Positions 26,128 through 34,497 of a DNA stretch of 55,966 nucleotides are shown piece by piece. The DNA comes from an uncultured Paracoccaceae bacterium (lineage in GTDB: Bacteria > Pseudomonadota > Alphaproteobacteria > Rhodobacterales > Rhodobacteraceae): positions 1 to 55,966 of the forward strand of contig CAJXSR010000024.1 of the NCBI GenBank assembly GCA_913061275.1, read 5' to 3'. The position numbers were made by a program, and so were the translations under genes. Below the pieces are notes generated by a model. It did no database searches. It had not been told where the DNA came from and saw only the letters and a list, made by a program, of their open reading frames with translations. Within the stretch, counting starts at the first letter, position 1. Every line of letters begins with the position of its first letter.

Positions 26128-26592
26128 TCAAATTTCAAGGTCAAGACGAGGTTTCCAGAATGGGCGGAAAAGTTCGATTTTTGGGCAACGGTTCATAACC
26201 ACTTTTAAGCCCGCCTCTTCGGCTAACTTCGCCGCACGATCGTCATAGACGTCAATCTGACCCCATAGAACCGACGCACCAATGGCAATCGCCTTCTCGG
26301 TGATAGCGTAGAGTTCTTCCTTGGGACGAAACACTTCGACCATATCAACAGGACGGTTGATTTCTTCCAGCGAATGAAAAACGGGGATACCGCGAATTTC
26401 CGTCAAATTCGGGTTGGGGTTCACTGGGATCATATCATATCCAGTTTCGTGCAGCACACGCAGTACGCCGTAACTGAATTTGGTCTTGTCGCCACTGGCA
26501 CCAACCATAGCGATCGTTTTAACCGTGCGCAGAATTTCGGCCAAATACTCTGGGGTATAACTGTACAATTGATCAAGATCAGTCTCAGGCAT
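26128..26592 (-). CDS. CoA-binding (YccU-like) Rossmann protein
   Basis: 154 residues of the CoA_binding_2 family. The nucleotide-binding turn is TIAMVGASGDKTKFSYGVLR, and later segments DMIPVNPN, VDMVEVFRP, GASVLWGQIDVYDD and VVMNRCPKIE are family-typical, with the MNRC cysteine conserved. Members bind CoA or acyl-CoA without known catalysis. A perfect AAGGAGG lies 6 bases before the ATG, and the stop of the preceding ferredoxin gene abuts it directly. The Cys near the C-terminus might hold CoA as a disulfide or persulfide, which would fit the sulfur context; this is inference. Confidence 0.88.
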   Translation of the reverse strand: MPETDLDQLYSYTPEYLAEILRTVKTIAMVGASGDKTKFSYGVLRVLHETGYDMIPVNPNPNLTEIRGIPVFHSLEEINRPVDMVEVFRPKEELYAITEKAIAIGASVLWGQIDVYDDRAAKLAEEAGLKVVMNRCPKIELFRPFWKPRLDLEI

Positions 26593-26961
26593 CTAAGCCT
26601 CCTTAGGTGTCGCGATATCCGCCTTCAGTTCATGTGGCTCAAGCGGATCAAGGAAGGGGTTGCGGTAAAGTTTGTCATGGCTTTCGACGCCGATCTCCAA
26701 GGTGCAATCGGAGACAGCGCGGGCGACACAAAGCAAAATGTAACCATTGTTGATCTGACGATTGTTCAACGCTACTTGCCGACGCTGATCCACCTCACCA
26801 GCCGTCAGTTTGGCCGCGCAGGTAATGCAGCCGCCGTATTTGCAGCCATAGGGTAAATCGACGCCTTGTTCGCGCAGCGTATCCAACAAAGGGCGGCGTG
26901 CGTCGACTTGGTACGTCGCATCGTCGCGATTGGCGATTGTGATGGTGCGGGTCTTGTTCAC
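26593..26961 (-). CDS. Plant-type [2Fe-2S] ferredoxin
   Basis: About 122 residues. The cluster ligands are Cys40, Cys45, Cys48 and Cys78 (LPYGCKYGGCITCAAKL and ILLCVARAVSDC), in the C-x4-C-x2-C-x29-C spacing of plant-type ferredoxins. The GTG start at 26961 overlaps the methanethiol oxidase stop as GTGA; a TTG seven codons earlier is possible. It carries electrons for a redox enzyme. Its partner is not obvious in the operon, because methanethiol oxidase uses oxygen and the persulfide dioxygenase needs no ferredoxin, so it may serve cofactor maturation or a reductase elsewhere. Confidence 0.9.
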   Translation of the reverse strand: MNKTRTITIANRDDATYQVDARRPLLDTLREQGVDLPYGCKYGGCITCAAKLTAGEVDQRRQVALNNRQINNGYILLCVARAVSDCTLEIGVESHDKLYRNPFLDPLEPHELKADIATPKEA

Positions 26962-28316
26962 AGCCAGATATCGCTTGTGCAATCGCCACCTGGATAGCGG
27001 GTTTCATGGCAACGACTTGGTCCGTTCGGTTCCTTCCCGAAATCAACAATGAAGTCTTCGTTGATTTTCATGCCGCCATTCTCGACATCGCAATCGATCA
27101 TCAGCATGACGCCTCCTTGGGTGCGGATCTCGGGGTAGAACTGGTTGTCCCAAGTTGAGAACAGCGAGGTAGTGACATAGAGCCGCTTGCCGTCAAGTGA
27201 GAGTTGGTACATCTGCGGTCCACCCGCAACTTTGACGCCATTGACCTCAGGCGCGCGGCCCAACAGCCCTCCCATCCAGACCTGTCCCGTTAATACGGGG
27301 TTATGGGGATCGCTAATGTCGTATTGGCGCATGTCGCCGTGCAGCCAGTTGTTGAGGTAGAGGTATTTATCGTCCATCGAGACCAGAATGGCCGACATCA
27401 CACCAGGAATAGGAATGGGCCATTCGGGGTGCGGTTCGTTCTCAACGTCGATGATCTTTTCCCATTCCCATTTACCCGCGTCTGTCTTCCAAAAGTGGAT
27501 GACATTTGAGCTGAGCGCAGCACCACAAAAGCCGTGGCTGCTGTCGGGATCATGTAGGAATTTCACTTCCAATGGGATCAGGCCATCTTCACCAAGGTAC
27601 ATCGTCTCGATAGGCTCTTTCTTTTCAAAATCCCAAATGTGAAGACGACGGCCGTATTTAAGATGTCCGACTTCTTCGAGGTCAAAGCCTGGCATAAAGG
27701 TGTTAGGTGCAGCCCATTCGGAGCTGACCATCACGTTGTGGCGCGGTTGATACCAGAAGTCATAGCTGAACGGGATGTCCCCCATAGAGTTTTCCCAACG
27801 GCCAACGATCTCAAATTCTTTGTTGAGGTGCAGATACCCACCGGGTGCTTCTCCCTGCGCGTCACCAAGGAACGAAATGATGATCTCGGACCCAAGGCAA
27901 TGCACCGTATGCGGTCCAGACAGATTGGTTTTTGATTTGATCTCTGCTCCATCAATCACCTTATGCAGGCGCGGTGCAAATGGATCCGTTGCCGTGTCGA
28001 TTACGTGGATATTGTTAGACCGCACACCGGGCACCAGCAGGTATTTGCGTGCCATTCCTGCGTTGTCGTGACACGAAGAACATGCATTCCAACCCATATG
28101 ATGCAGCTCATCGCCGATGCCAGGCATTTCAAGCCGATGAATGACTTGCGAATAAGTTGGGCTCTCTGGATCTGCGTCAACTGTTGCCAAATAGTCTGGC
28201 TTCTGGATGCCAGTCCCGGTGTAGATGGCTATTGTGTATAACAGTTTTTCGCGTGGCGATTTGATTGCCTCGGCAGGGCTTGCGTACCCTGGGCCACAGC
28301 ATGCTTTGTCCATCAT
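26958..28316 (-). CDS. mtoX: Methanethiol oxidase (selenium-binding protein SBP56 family)
   Basis: 452 residues. It follows human SELENBP1 (methanethiol oxidase) nearly throughout: CCGPGYASPAEA, DYLATVDADPESPTYSQVIHRL, GDELHHMGWNACSSCHD, YDFWYQPRHNVMVSSEWAAPN, SNWLHGDMRQYDISDP, KRLYVTTSLFSTWDNQFYP and the C-terminal RYPGGDCTSDIW. The enzyme converts methanethiol with oxygen to formaldehyde, sulfide and peroxide, and needs copper. No signal peptide is present, so it is cytoplasmic, unlike the periplasmic Hyphomicrobium enzyme. GGGAGG sits 7 bases before ATG 28316 (a GTG one codon earlier also fits). It is the first gene of the minus-strand operon and is divergent from an IclR regulator. Confidence 0.92.
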   Translation of the reverse strand: MMDKACCGPGYASPAEAIKSPREKLLYTIAIYTGTGIQKPDYLATVDADPESPTYSQVIHRLEMPGIGDELHHMGWNACSSCHDNAGMARKYLLVPGVRSNNIHVIDTATDPFAPRLHKVIDGAEIKSKTNLSGPHTVHCLGSEIIISFLGDAQGEAPGGYLHLNKEFEIVGRWENSMGDIPFSYDFWYQPRHNVMVSSEWAAPNTFMPGFDLEEVGHLKYGRRLHIWDFEKKEPIETMYLGEDGLIPLEVKFLHDPDSSHGFCGAALSSNVIHFWKTDAGKWEWEKIIDVENEPHPEWPIPIPGVMSAILVSMDDKYLYLNNWLHGDMRQYDISDPHNPVLTGQVWMGGLLGRAPEVNGVKVAGGPQMYQLSLDGKRLYVTTSLFSTWDNQFYPEIRTQGGVMLMIDCDVENGGMKINEDFIVDFGKEPNGPSRCHETRYPGGDCTSDIWL

Positions 28317-28338
28317 CACATTCCTCCCTTGCGGTCAC

Positions 28339-28359
28339 TTGATTATTCTCGTATATCAA
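28339..28359. promoter_or_regulatory. Candidate IclR operator in divergent promoter region
   Basis: TTGAT at 28339-28343 and ATCAA at 28355-28359, an inverted repeat with 11 bases between, centred in the 69-base gap between mtoX and the IclR gene. Its position suits a regulator that controls both directions. Confidence 0.45.
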
Positions 28360-28385
28360 TAAATAAATTATCACAAGGTAAAAGA

Positions 28386-29147
28386 ATGCATCTGGAACGC
28401 CTGACTTTCATCCTTGAAGCTGTTGGACAAAAGGGAGAGGCAACGGTGGCTGACATTTGCGCCCACTCGGACCTCCCCAAACCCTCTGCGTACAGATTGG
28501 TGCAGGACCTTGTCGGTGTAGGTCTTTTGGAACCCGTTGCGCGTGGACAATTTACGATTGGATCCCGCCTGAAGCGGATCACGCAAAATGATCACTCTGA
28601 TCGTGCATTGCTCGAGACGATTGCGCCCGCGCTAAGACAAGCGGCGGCACAATTTGGCACCGCGTTTTTTCTGTCTCGATTGCGTGGAAAATCCGTTGAA
28701 ATTATTCATGTTGAGACGCCAGACACCGGTGTCTCATATCTCCATCCTGGTTTAGGAAAACGCCCCTTGCATGCATGTTCTTGCTCAAAGGCCGTTGCTG
28801 CATTCTCGCCCTACTTATTTTCATCGGGAGATATGGAGGGACGGCTACGCGCCTACACTGAGTTTACTCTCACATCGGTGGAAGACCTCGAAGCGGAGTT
28901 CGAAACTATACGCAAGCGCGGCTTTGCAGAATGCGTGGAAGAGATCGAGCGCGGCATGTGTTCGGTCGCCGCCCCGCTGGCGACAAGCGGGCCGGGGGCC
29001 ACGATGTCCATTGGTGCGACGGGATCAATGCGAGTTTTTACGCCCACGTTCCGCAAAAAATTTGGCCCCCAAATCACCCAAATTGCGCGCGACGTGCTGG
29101 TAAGCTTGGGCTGGGATGCGGCAATGGATGCCAAAATATCAGGCTAA
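28386..29147 (+). CDS. IclR family transcriptional regulator
   Basis: 253 residues. An N-terminal winged helix (HLERLTFILEAVGQKGEATVADICAHSDLPKPSAYRLVQDLVGVGLLEP) is joined to the IclR effector domain (SRLRGKSVEIIHVETPDTG; RPLHACSCSKAVAAF; GFAECVEEIERGMCSVAAPL). The start at 28386 has AAGG upstream; earlier in-frame codons lie inside the divergent promoter. It is transcribed away from the methanethiol oxidase operon across a 69-base gap and very probably controls it, with a pathway intermediate such as a methylthio acid as a plausible ligand. Four Cys in the effector domain may matter. Confidence 0.92.
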   Translation: MHLERLTFILEAVGQKGEATVADICAHSDLPKPSAYRLVQDLVGVGLLEPVARGQFTIGSRLKRITQNDHSDRALLETIAPALRQAAAQFGTAFFLSRLRGKSVEIIHVETPDTGVSYLHPGLGKRPLHACSCSKAVAAFSPYLFSSGDMEGRLRAYTEFTLTSVEDLEAEFETIRKRGFAECVEEIERGMCSVAAPLATSGPGATMSIGATGSMRVFTPTFRKKFGPQITQIARDVLVSLGWDAAMDAKISG

Positions 29148-29175
29148 TTTGAAATGTCTTCAACCACATCACTCA

Positions 29176-29192
29176 ACCACCGGTTAGGTGGT
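29176..29192 (+). repeat. Short hairpin after the IclR gene
   Basis: ACCACC and GGTGGT pair around a 5-base loop, 30 bases after the IclR stop. No T-run follows. It may be a weak terminator between the two convergent genes. Confidence 0.35.
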
Positions 29193-29354
29193 GCTGTCGG
29201 CCCCGCAGCTGCGTGGGTACTGACGGCTCTCAGGCTTTTCGTCTGATCGACATGAACGACCCAAAGCTGCCGTTTATCGATAGATCAGTCGCCTCTTTGC
29301 ATCGTCTGGATAACGGACATTCGTCATGTAACGGCACTTTGATGAGCGTGAGCA

Positions 29355-30239
29355 TTAAATTCGTGCCAAACGCCAATCGGGATAAAGTCCTGATTGCTGA
29401 CAAAACACTTGCGTATCGTGACCAGAAAACAAACCGTCGCGTGTGACCAAGACGGTACGCCAATTTCGAGCTGCAGCTCCCATGATGTCAGTGTGCAATG
29501 TATCGCCACACATCACGATACGATGAGCTGGCGTATTAGGAAGAGATTGCTCAACAAGATCATAAACTTCGGGAAACGGCTTCCCAAAGAACCGAACACT
29601 ACTGATGCCCTTATCAGCTAGCAGATGACCGAAATACCCTGGCTCCAACGAAAACCCATCGTCGCGTGGAGCTACGAGATCAGCATTCGCGATTAACACT
29701 GGTCTTTCATCCTTCAAAAGTGATGCGGCAAGCATCTCTTGACGCGGTGCTGTCCAGTTTGAAGTGGACAAAAATAGAAACCCATCGACTGCATCATAAT
29801 CTTGTGCAGTGTCACCAAGCCGTTGCCAGCTGGACGGGATATCGCCTAATTGATCTTCTGGGGCTGCGATTACTCCCCATCGACCTGGTGTGACAGCCGA
29901 AAGTGTAGCGTCTCGGCTTGTTATTATTTCGTCGTCTTTGATCGACAGTCCAAGTCTTTGAAATTTATCAACCGCACCCACACGATCATAACTTGCAGCA
30001 TTTGTAAGAATACGGATTTCACATCCCATTGTGCGTAACTCGTCCAAGCGGCGATCTGCACCATCAATCAATGTCTCGCCCACATTGAGAACACCAAAGG
30101 CGTCAAATATGAATGCCGAAGTTTGATCTGCAATCTCGATCAAAGATGAAATGTCTTGGAACGCAGACGTGGTAACGGCTTGCGGCATCCGAGACCTAAC
30201 TTCTTGATATCGATCAAAAATGGCGGGGGTAGTTAACAT
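29355..30239 (-). CDS. HAD-IIA hydrolase, TIGR01459 type
   Basis: 294 residues. HAD motif I reads FIFDAFGVLNVG, with the nucleophile Asp and a Phe where many HAD enzymes have the acid Asp, a known feature of the TIGR01459 subgroup. Motif II is ILTNAAS; the C2 cap lies in the middle; motifs III/IV are FFGKPFPEVYDL and MCGDTLHTDIMGAAA. Relatives dephosphorylate small sugar or glycerol phosphates. It is divergent from the DeoR-Ugp operon with a 214-base AT-rich gap. A role in removing phosphate from imported glycerol-3-phosphate is plausible but unproven. Confidence 0.85.
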   Translation of the reverse strand: MLTTPAIFDRYQEVRSRMPQAVTTSAFQDISSLIEIADQTSAFIFDAFGVLNVGETLIDGADRRLDELRTMGCEIRILTNAASYDRVGAVDKFQRLGLSIKDDEIITSRDATLSAVTPGRWGVIAAPEDQLGDIPSSWQRLGDTAQDYDAVDGFLFLSTSNWTAPRQEMLAASLLKDERPVLIANADLVAPRDDGFSLEPGYFGHLLADKGISSVRFFGKPFPEVYDLVEQSLPNTPAHRIVMCGDTLHTDIMGAAARNWRTVLVTRDGLFSGHDTQVFCQQSGLYPDWRLARI

Positions 30240-30453
30240 GTATTTTGTGTACCTGATAGTCTAACTGAATTTACGCAATTCATAATTGCAATCTCTCCAC
30301 CATATTGCGCGTATGCATAAATGTAAAACAACAAAATAACATTTTTTATGCCAAAAGTACAAAAACAGACCATAATAATTACCAATACGGAACTATTTTG
30401 TTGTTTTGTTGCTTTTAAAGGCATAGTTTCTAACAACGAATCTAGAGAGTAAA

Positions 30454-31233
30454 ATGACGACTAAGAAACAAAACAGACGAGTGCAAATAACAGAAATCGT
30501 GCTGGAGCGCGGGGCGGTTTCCGTTGGTGCTTTGGCCGAAGCGCTTGACGTTTCAACACAAACGATCCGTAGGGACATCGACAAATTGTGCGAAGGCGAT
30601 ACTTTACGCCGCCGCCATGGTCGCGTTGAATTGGCTAAACAACATTTGAATACACCATTTGATCAACGTGCTGGCACGAATCTGGTCGAAAAGCGTGATA
30701 TTGGCGAGGCCGCTGCGGCCCTGATCCCTGATGGGGCGAGCATATTTATTTCTATTGGATCGACACCGTTAAGTGTGGCGCAAGCGCTTCGTCGACATAA
30801 AGGTTTGACCGTCATCACCAACAATTTAAGTGCTGCGATGGCACTGAGTGATGAGCTATCCAACCGCATCATTCTTCCTGGCGGTGAAGTGCGGCTTCCA
30901 GATCGGGATATTCTGGGCGATGGGGTGCTGGACTTCTTTGGCCGTTATCGCGCTGAGTATGGTATTTTTGGCGTAGCTGGTGTTGCCGAAGATGGAAGTT
31001 TGTTGGAATTCCATTCCGCGGAAGTTAGCGCACGAGAGCGCATCCGAGAAAACGCACAAGTGTCGATGCTTGTATTAGACCACACGAAGTTTGGGCGGAT
31101 GGCCCCTGCTGTTGGTGAAAATATCAGTGATGTAGATCACGTCATTCTTGATCGACGTCCAGATGTAAAATTTAATACACTCATAGATAACTTGTGTGAT
31201 CGGCTAATTCTTACAGAAAGAGATGAACGATGA
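30454..31233 (+). CDS. DeoR/GlpR family transcriptional regulator
   Basis: 259 residues. DeoR-type N-terminal HTH (RRVQITEIVLERGAVSVGALAEALDVSTQTIRRDIDKLCEGDTLRRRHGRVEL) and the C-terminal ISOCOT-like sugar-phosphate sensor (DGASIFISIGSTPLSVAQAL; GIFGVAGVAEDGSLLEFHSAEV). GlpR members are repressors released by glycerol-3-phosphate. The gene leads the transporter operon and its last codon overlaps the next start (ATGA at 31230-31233). The effector is likely glycerol-3-phosphate or a related phosphate. Confidence 0.93.
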   Translation: MTTKKQNRRVQITEIVLERGAVSVGALAEALDVSTQTIRRDIDKLCEGDTLRRRHGRVELAKQHLNTPFDQRAGTNLVEKRDIGEAAAALIPDGASIFISIGSTPLSVAQALRRHKGLTVITNNLSAAMALSDELSNRIILPGGEVRLPDRDILGDGVLDFFGRYRAEYGIFGVAGVAEDGSLLEFHSAEVSARERIRENAQVSMLVLDHTKFGRMAPAVGENISDVDHVILDRRPDVKFNTLIDNLCDRLILTERDER

Positions 31234-32252
31234 TCGCAGAACCTTTTGTCGTTTTAAAAGATGTCGCCAAGCGCTGGAATGGTCAGCTAGGTGTCGAGGA
31301 TATCTCACTCGATATTGACGAAGGGTCTTTTGTTGCTCTTTTGGGGCCGTCGGGATGTGGTAAATCAACATCTTTGCGTCTTTTGGCTGGGCTTGAATTG
31401 CCAGATGAAGGCTCGATTTGGATACAGGGGCGAGATGTAACAACGAGTGCTGCTTCGGATCGCAACCTTTCGATGGTTTTTCAATCATACGCCCTGTTTC
31501 CACATCTTTCAGTAGCCGAAAATGTTATATTCGGCTTAAAAGTCCGCCGTGTTCCCCGTACAGAGCGGGCAGCAAAATTAGCGAACGCATTGCAAATCAC
31601 TGGGCTTGAAGGTCTTGAGAACCGCAAACCTGCCGAGCTGTCCGGTGGTCAACGGCAACGTGTGGCGCTTGCCCGTGCAATCGTCGCTGGGCAAAAGTTG
31701 TGTCTGATGGATGAGCCCTTGTCCAACCTCGACGCAAAGCTGCGCAATTCGGTTCGTAAGGACATTAAGAAACTTCAGCGCGACTTGGGCATTACGGTTG
31801 TCTATGTGACCCATGATCAAACCGAAGCGATGAGTATGGCTGATAAGGTCGTCTTAATGAAAGATGGACGCATACAGCAGGTCGGCTCACCCGATGATCT
31901 GTACAATCGCCCTGCGAACACTTTCGTCGCCGAATTTGTTGGTGCGCCACCGATGGCATTGATCGAGTCGCATATTGTGGATGGCGTACAACCAGGACTG
32001 ACACTAGGACTGCGTGCGGAAAAAATCTCTATCGTGCCGTCAGGTGAAGGCCGATTGTCGTGCCGCGTCAGCGAAGCTGAGTTCCTAGGGTCCGAGACAT
32101 TAATCGGACTAGAGCATGAGGGCGCTGTAGGGCTGACTGTCATGCGACCAGGGCTATCAATGTTACCGGTAGGCGAACACATAGACATTACATTCAACGA
32201 CCAAGATCTGCACATGTTCAACGAAGCAGGCGAACGTATTACTGGGCATTAG
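31230..32252 (+). CDS. ugpC: ABC transporter ATP-binding protein, UgpC type
   Basis: 340 residues of the MalK/UgpC (CUT1) group. Walker A GPSGCGKST (39-47), Q-loop FQSYALFPHL, signature LSGGQRQRVALARAI, Walker B LMDEPLSNLDAKLR and switch THDQTEAM are all intact. The C-terminal TOBE regulatory domain follows (residues 240-340). It powers import of the substrate held by the binding protein encoded next. Translationally coupled to the DeoR gene. Symbol assigned from the operon and the UgpB-like binding protein. Confidence 0.9.
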   Translation: MIAEPFVVLKDVAKRWNGQLGVEDISLDIDEGSFVALLGPSGCGKSTSLRLLAGLELPDEGSIWIQGRDVTTSAASDRNLSMVFQSYALFPHLSVAENVIFGLKVRRVPRTERAAKLANALQITGLEGLENRKPAELSGGQRQRVALARAIVAGQKLCLMDEPLSNLDAKLRNSVRKDIKKLQRDLGITVVYVTHDQTEAMSMADKVVLMKDGRIQQVGSPDDLYNRPANTFVAEFVGAPPMALIESHIVDGVQPGLTLGLRAEKISIVPSGEGRLSCRVSEAEFLGSETLIGLEHEGAVGLTVMRPGLSMLPVGEHIDITFNDQDLHMFNEAGERITGH

Positions 32253-32290
32253 TTTGTCAAAATGACTTAAATCCATGGGAGGATAAAGAC

Positions 32291-33544
32291 TTGAAACATC
32301 TAAAGAAACTTAGTTTATCGACGGCACTTGCTGTGGGCATTGCGATGCCTGTAGTGGCCGAAACCGAGCTGACAATGTATTACCCAATTGCTGTTGGTGG
32401 TTCATTAACCCAAGTTGTTGACGGGATCGTCGACAGCTTCGAGGCCGAAAACCCTGACATCAAGGTCAATGCGGTTTATTCTGGCAACTACGACGACACA
32501 CGCGTACGTGCATTGTCTGCGTTGAATTCAGGCGAGCCTGCACAGCTTGCGGTCATGTTTTCCATTGATGCCTATGACTTGATTGAACAGGATCTGATCA
32601 TGCCGTTTGATGATTTGACAAGTGATAGCGACTGGCTGAACAGTTTTTATCCTGCGCTGATGGCGAATGGGCAAATCGAAGGAAAAACTTGGGGCATCCC
32701 ATTTCAACGCTCGACCATCGTCGCTTACTATAACAAAGACCTGTTCCGCGCAGCAGGCCTTGATCCTGAAGCACCGCCTACCACATGGGACGAGTTGATC
32801 TCTGCGGGTAAGGCATTAACCAAAGATGACACCTACGGGCTTATGATCCCATCCACGGGCTACCCTTATTGGATGTTCCAGGCGCTGGCGATCCAGAATG
32901 GCAAAGAGGTCATGTCCGACGATGGTCTTACAACCTATTTCGACGATCCCGCTGTCGTGGATACATTGAAATTCTGGCAATCTCTGTCGGCTGAGCATGG
33001 AATTATGCCAACAGGTACTGTCGAATGGGGCACGTTACGCCAAGCTTTCCTTGAAGGACAAACCGCAATGATGTGGCATTCCACTGGTAATCTGACTGCA
33101 GTGAAGAAGAATGCTAGCTTCGACTTTGGCGTCGCTGAATTGCCAGCCAATGTGCGCAAAGGTTCACCAACTGGTGGTGGTAACTTCTACATATTCAAAG
33201 ATACCAGTGAAGAAGAACAAGCCGCGGCAATGAAGTTGATCCAATTCATGACTTCGCCTGAACAGGCTGCCGCATGGTCAATCGCAACGGGTTACATGGG
33301 TGTTTCTCCTGCTGCTTATGAAACCGAAGCTCTAAAGGCTTATACTGCGGAATTCCCACCAGCATTGGTTGCTCGCAACCAGCTTGAAAATGCTGTTGCC
33401 GAGTTTTCAACCTTTGAAACGGCACGTGTACGTGATGGCTTGAACAACGCCATCCAATCCGCATTGACAGGAGCCAAAAGCCCTGAAGACTCCCTAGGTG
33501 AAGCGCAAGCCGCAGCAGAGCGTCTGCTTAAAGCATATCGCTGA
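32291..33544 (+). CDS. ugpB: Extracellular solute-binding protein, UgpB-like
   Basis: 417 residues. TTG start at 32291 with GGGAGG 7 bases upstream. Signal peptide KHLKKLSLSTALAVGIAMPVVA is followed by ETELTMYYPIAVGGSLTQVVDG, the N-terminal pattern of glycerol-3-phosphate-binding proteins (SBP family 1). Further marks are GKTWGIPFQRSTIVAYYNKDLFRAAGLDP and PTGGGNFYIFKDTSEEEQAAA. It binds glycerol-3-phosphate or its diesters in the periplasm. A stem-loop after the stop likely raises its level relative to the permeases. Confidence 0.9.
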   Translation: MKHLKKLSLSTALAVGIAMPVVAETELTMYYPIAVGGSLTQVVDGIVDSFEAENPDIKVNAVYSGNYDDTRVRALSALNSGEPAQLAVMFSIDAYDLIEQDLIMPFDDLTSDSDWLNSFYPALMANGQIEGKTWGIPFQRSTIVAYYNKDLFRAAGLDPEAPPTTWDELISAGKALTKDDTYGLMIPSTGYPYWMFQALAIQNGKEVMSDDGLTTYFDDPAVVDTLKFWQSLSAEHGIMPTGTVEWGTLRQAFLEGQTAMMWHSTGNLTAVKKNASFDFGVAELPANVRKGSPTGGGNFYIFKDTSEEEQAAAMKLIQFMTSPEQAAAWSIATGYMGVSPAAYETEALKAYTAEFPPALVARNQLENAVAEFSTFETARVRDGLNNAIQSALTGAKSPEDSLGEAQAAAERLLKAYR

Positions 33545-33554
33545 ACTTAACACT

Positions 33555-33592
33555 TCGCTGGCTCTTCTCCTAGAGAGCCAGCGATCCTTTTA
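33555..33592 (+). terminator. Intra-operon attenuator hairpin between ugpB and ugpA
   Basis: TCGCTGGCTCT and AGAGCCAGCGA form an 11-bp perfect stem around an 8-base loop, followed by TCCTTTT. Such hairpins after a binding-protein gene usually stabilise its mRNA and reduce read-through to the permease genes. Confidence 0.75.
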
Positions 33593-33603
33593 GGCATTAC
33601 AAA

Positions 33604-34497
33604 ATGAGCAACCATGTAAATTTAGAACGGCGTAGACAAGCTATATATGGCTGGCTTTTGCTTTCACCAGCGGCGCTGATGCTCTCGATTTTTGCCTTCT
33701 ATCCATCCGTTGCGACTTTTTGGTCCAGCTTATTTACGCGCAACACACGGCGTAAACCGTCAGAGTTTATTGGCACTGAAAACTACGCTGATTTGTTTGC
33801 CGACCCCACCTTTTGGTTGGTGGTCAAAAACAACCTTTTCTATGCTGGCATTACCATCCCAGTTTCTATTGCAATTGCTTTGGCCATGGCGCTCTGGGCT
33901 AATTCCAAAATCCCATTGCGCGGCTTTGTACGCACAGCCTATTTCACACCCACCGTTTTACCGATGATCGCTGCAGCCAACTTGTGGCTGTTCTTCTATA
34001 CTCCGGGACTTGGAGTGCTCGATCAGATCGGATCGCTGTTTGGCCTACCATCCGTGAACTGGCTGGGCCAACCAGAAACGGCCCTTTGGGCAATCATCAT
34101 CGTGACGATATGGAAGGAGGCGGGGTTCTTTATGATATTCTATCTCGCGGCCTTGCAAACCATCCCCGAAGACCTGAAAGAGGCTGCCGATATCGAAGGT
34201 GCGAGCCGTTGGACTTACACGCGCAGGATCGTGCTTCCGTTATTGATGCCCACAACGCTGTTCATCATGGTCAACGCGATGATAAATTCCGTCAAGCTTA
34301 TTGACCACTTGTTTATCCTTACCAAAGGCGGACCGTCAGACGCCTCAAAACTTATCCTGTATTATATCTGGGAAATGGCATTTGCCTTTTTCGACGCACC
34401 TCACGCCGCCGCCATGACGATCCTTGTGCTAGCCGTTCTTTGCATAGTTGCAGCGATCCAGTTTCTCTACCTTGATCGTAGGACACATTACCAATGA
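33604..34497 (+). CDS. ugpA: ABC transporter permease, UgpA type
   Basis: 297 residues, six membrane helices. The cytoplasmic EAA loop reads EAADIEGASRWTYTRRIVLPLLMPT, the usual ATPase-contact sequence of CUT1 permeases. N-terminal region RRRQAIYGWLLLSPAALMLSIFAFYPS is typical of the MalF/UgpA half. Stop and the next start overlap by ATGA (34494-34497). It forms the membrane channel with UgpE. Confidence 0.9.
   Translation: MSNHVNLERRRQAIYGWLLLSPAALMLSIFAFYPSVATFWSSLFTRNTRRKPSEFIGTENYADLFADPTFWLVVKNNLFYAGITIPVSIAIALAMALWANSKIPLRGFVRTAYFTPTVLPMIAAANLWLFFYTPGLGVLDQIGSLFGLPSVNWLGQPETALWAIIIVTIWKEAGFFMIFYLAALQTIPEDLKEAADIEGASRWTYTRRIVLPLLMPTTLFIMVNAMINSVKLIDHLFILTKGGPSDASKLILYYIWEMAFAFFDAPHAAAMTILVLAVLCIVAAIQFLYLDRRTHYQ

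Noticed and set aside
29213-29446. 77-codon frame after the IclR gene
   Set aside because: It overlaps the 3' end of the HAD gene on the other strand and has no start signal.
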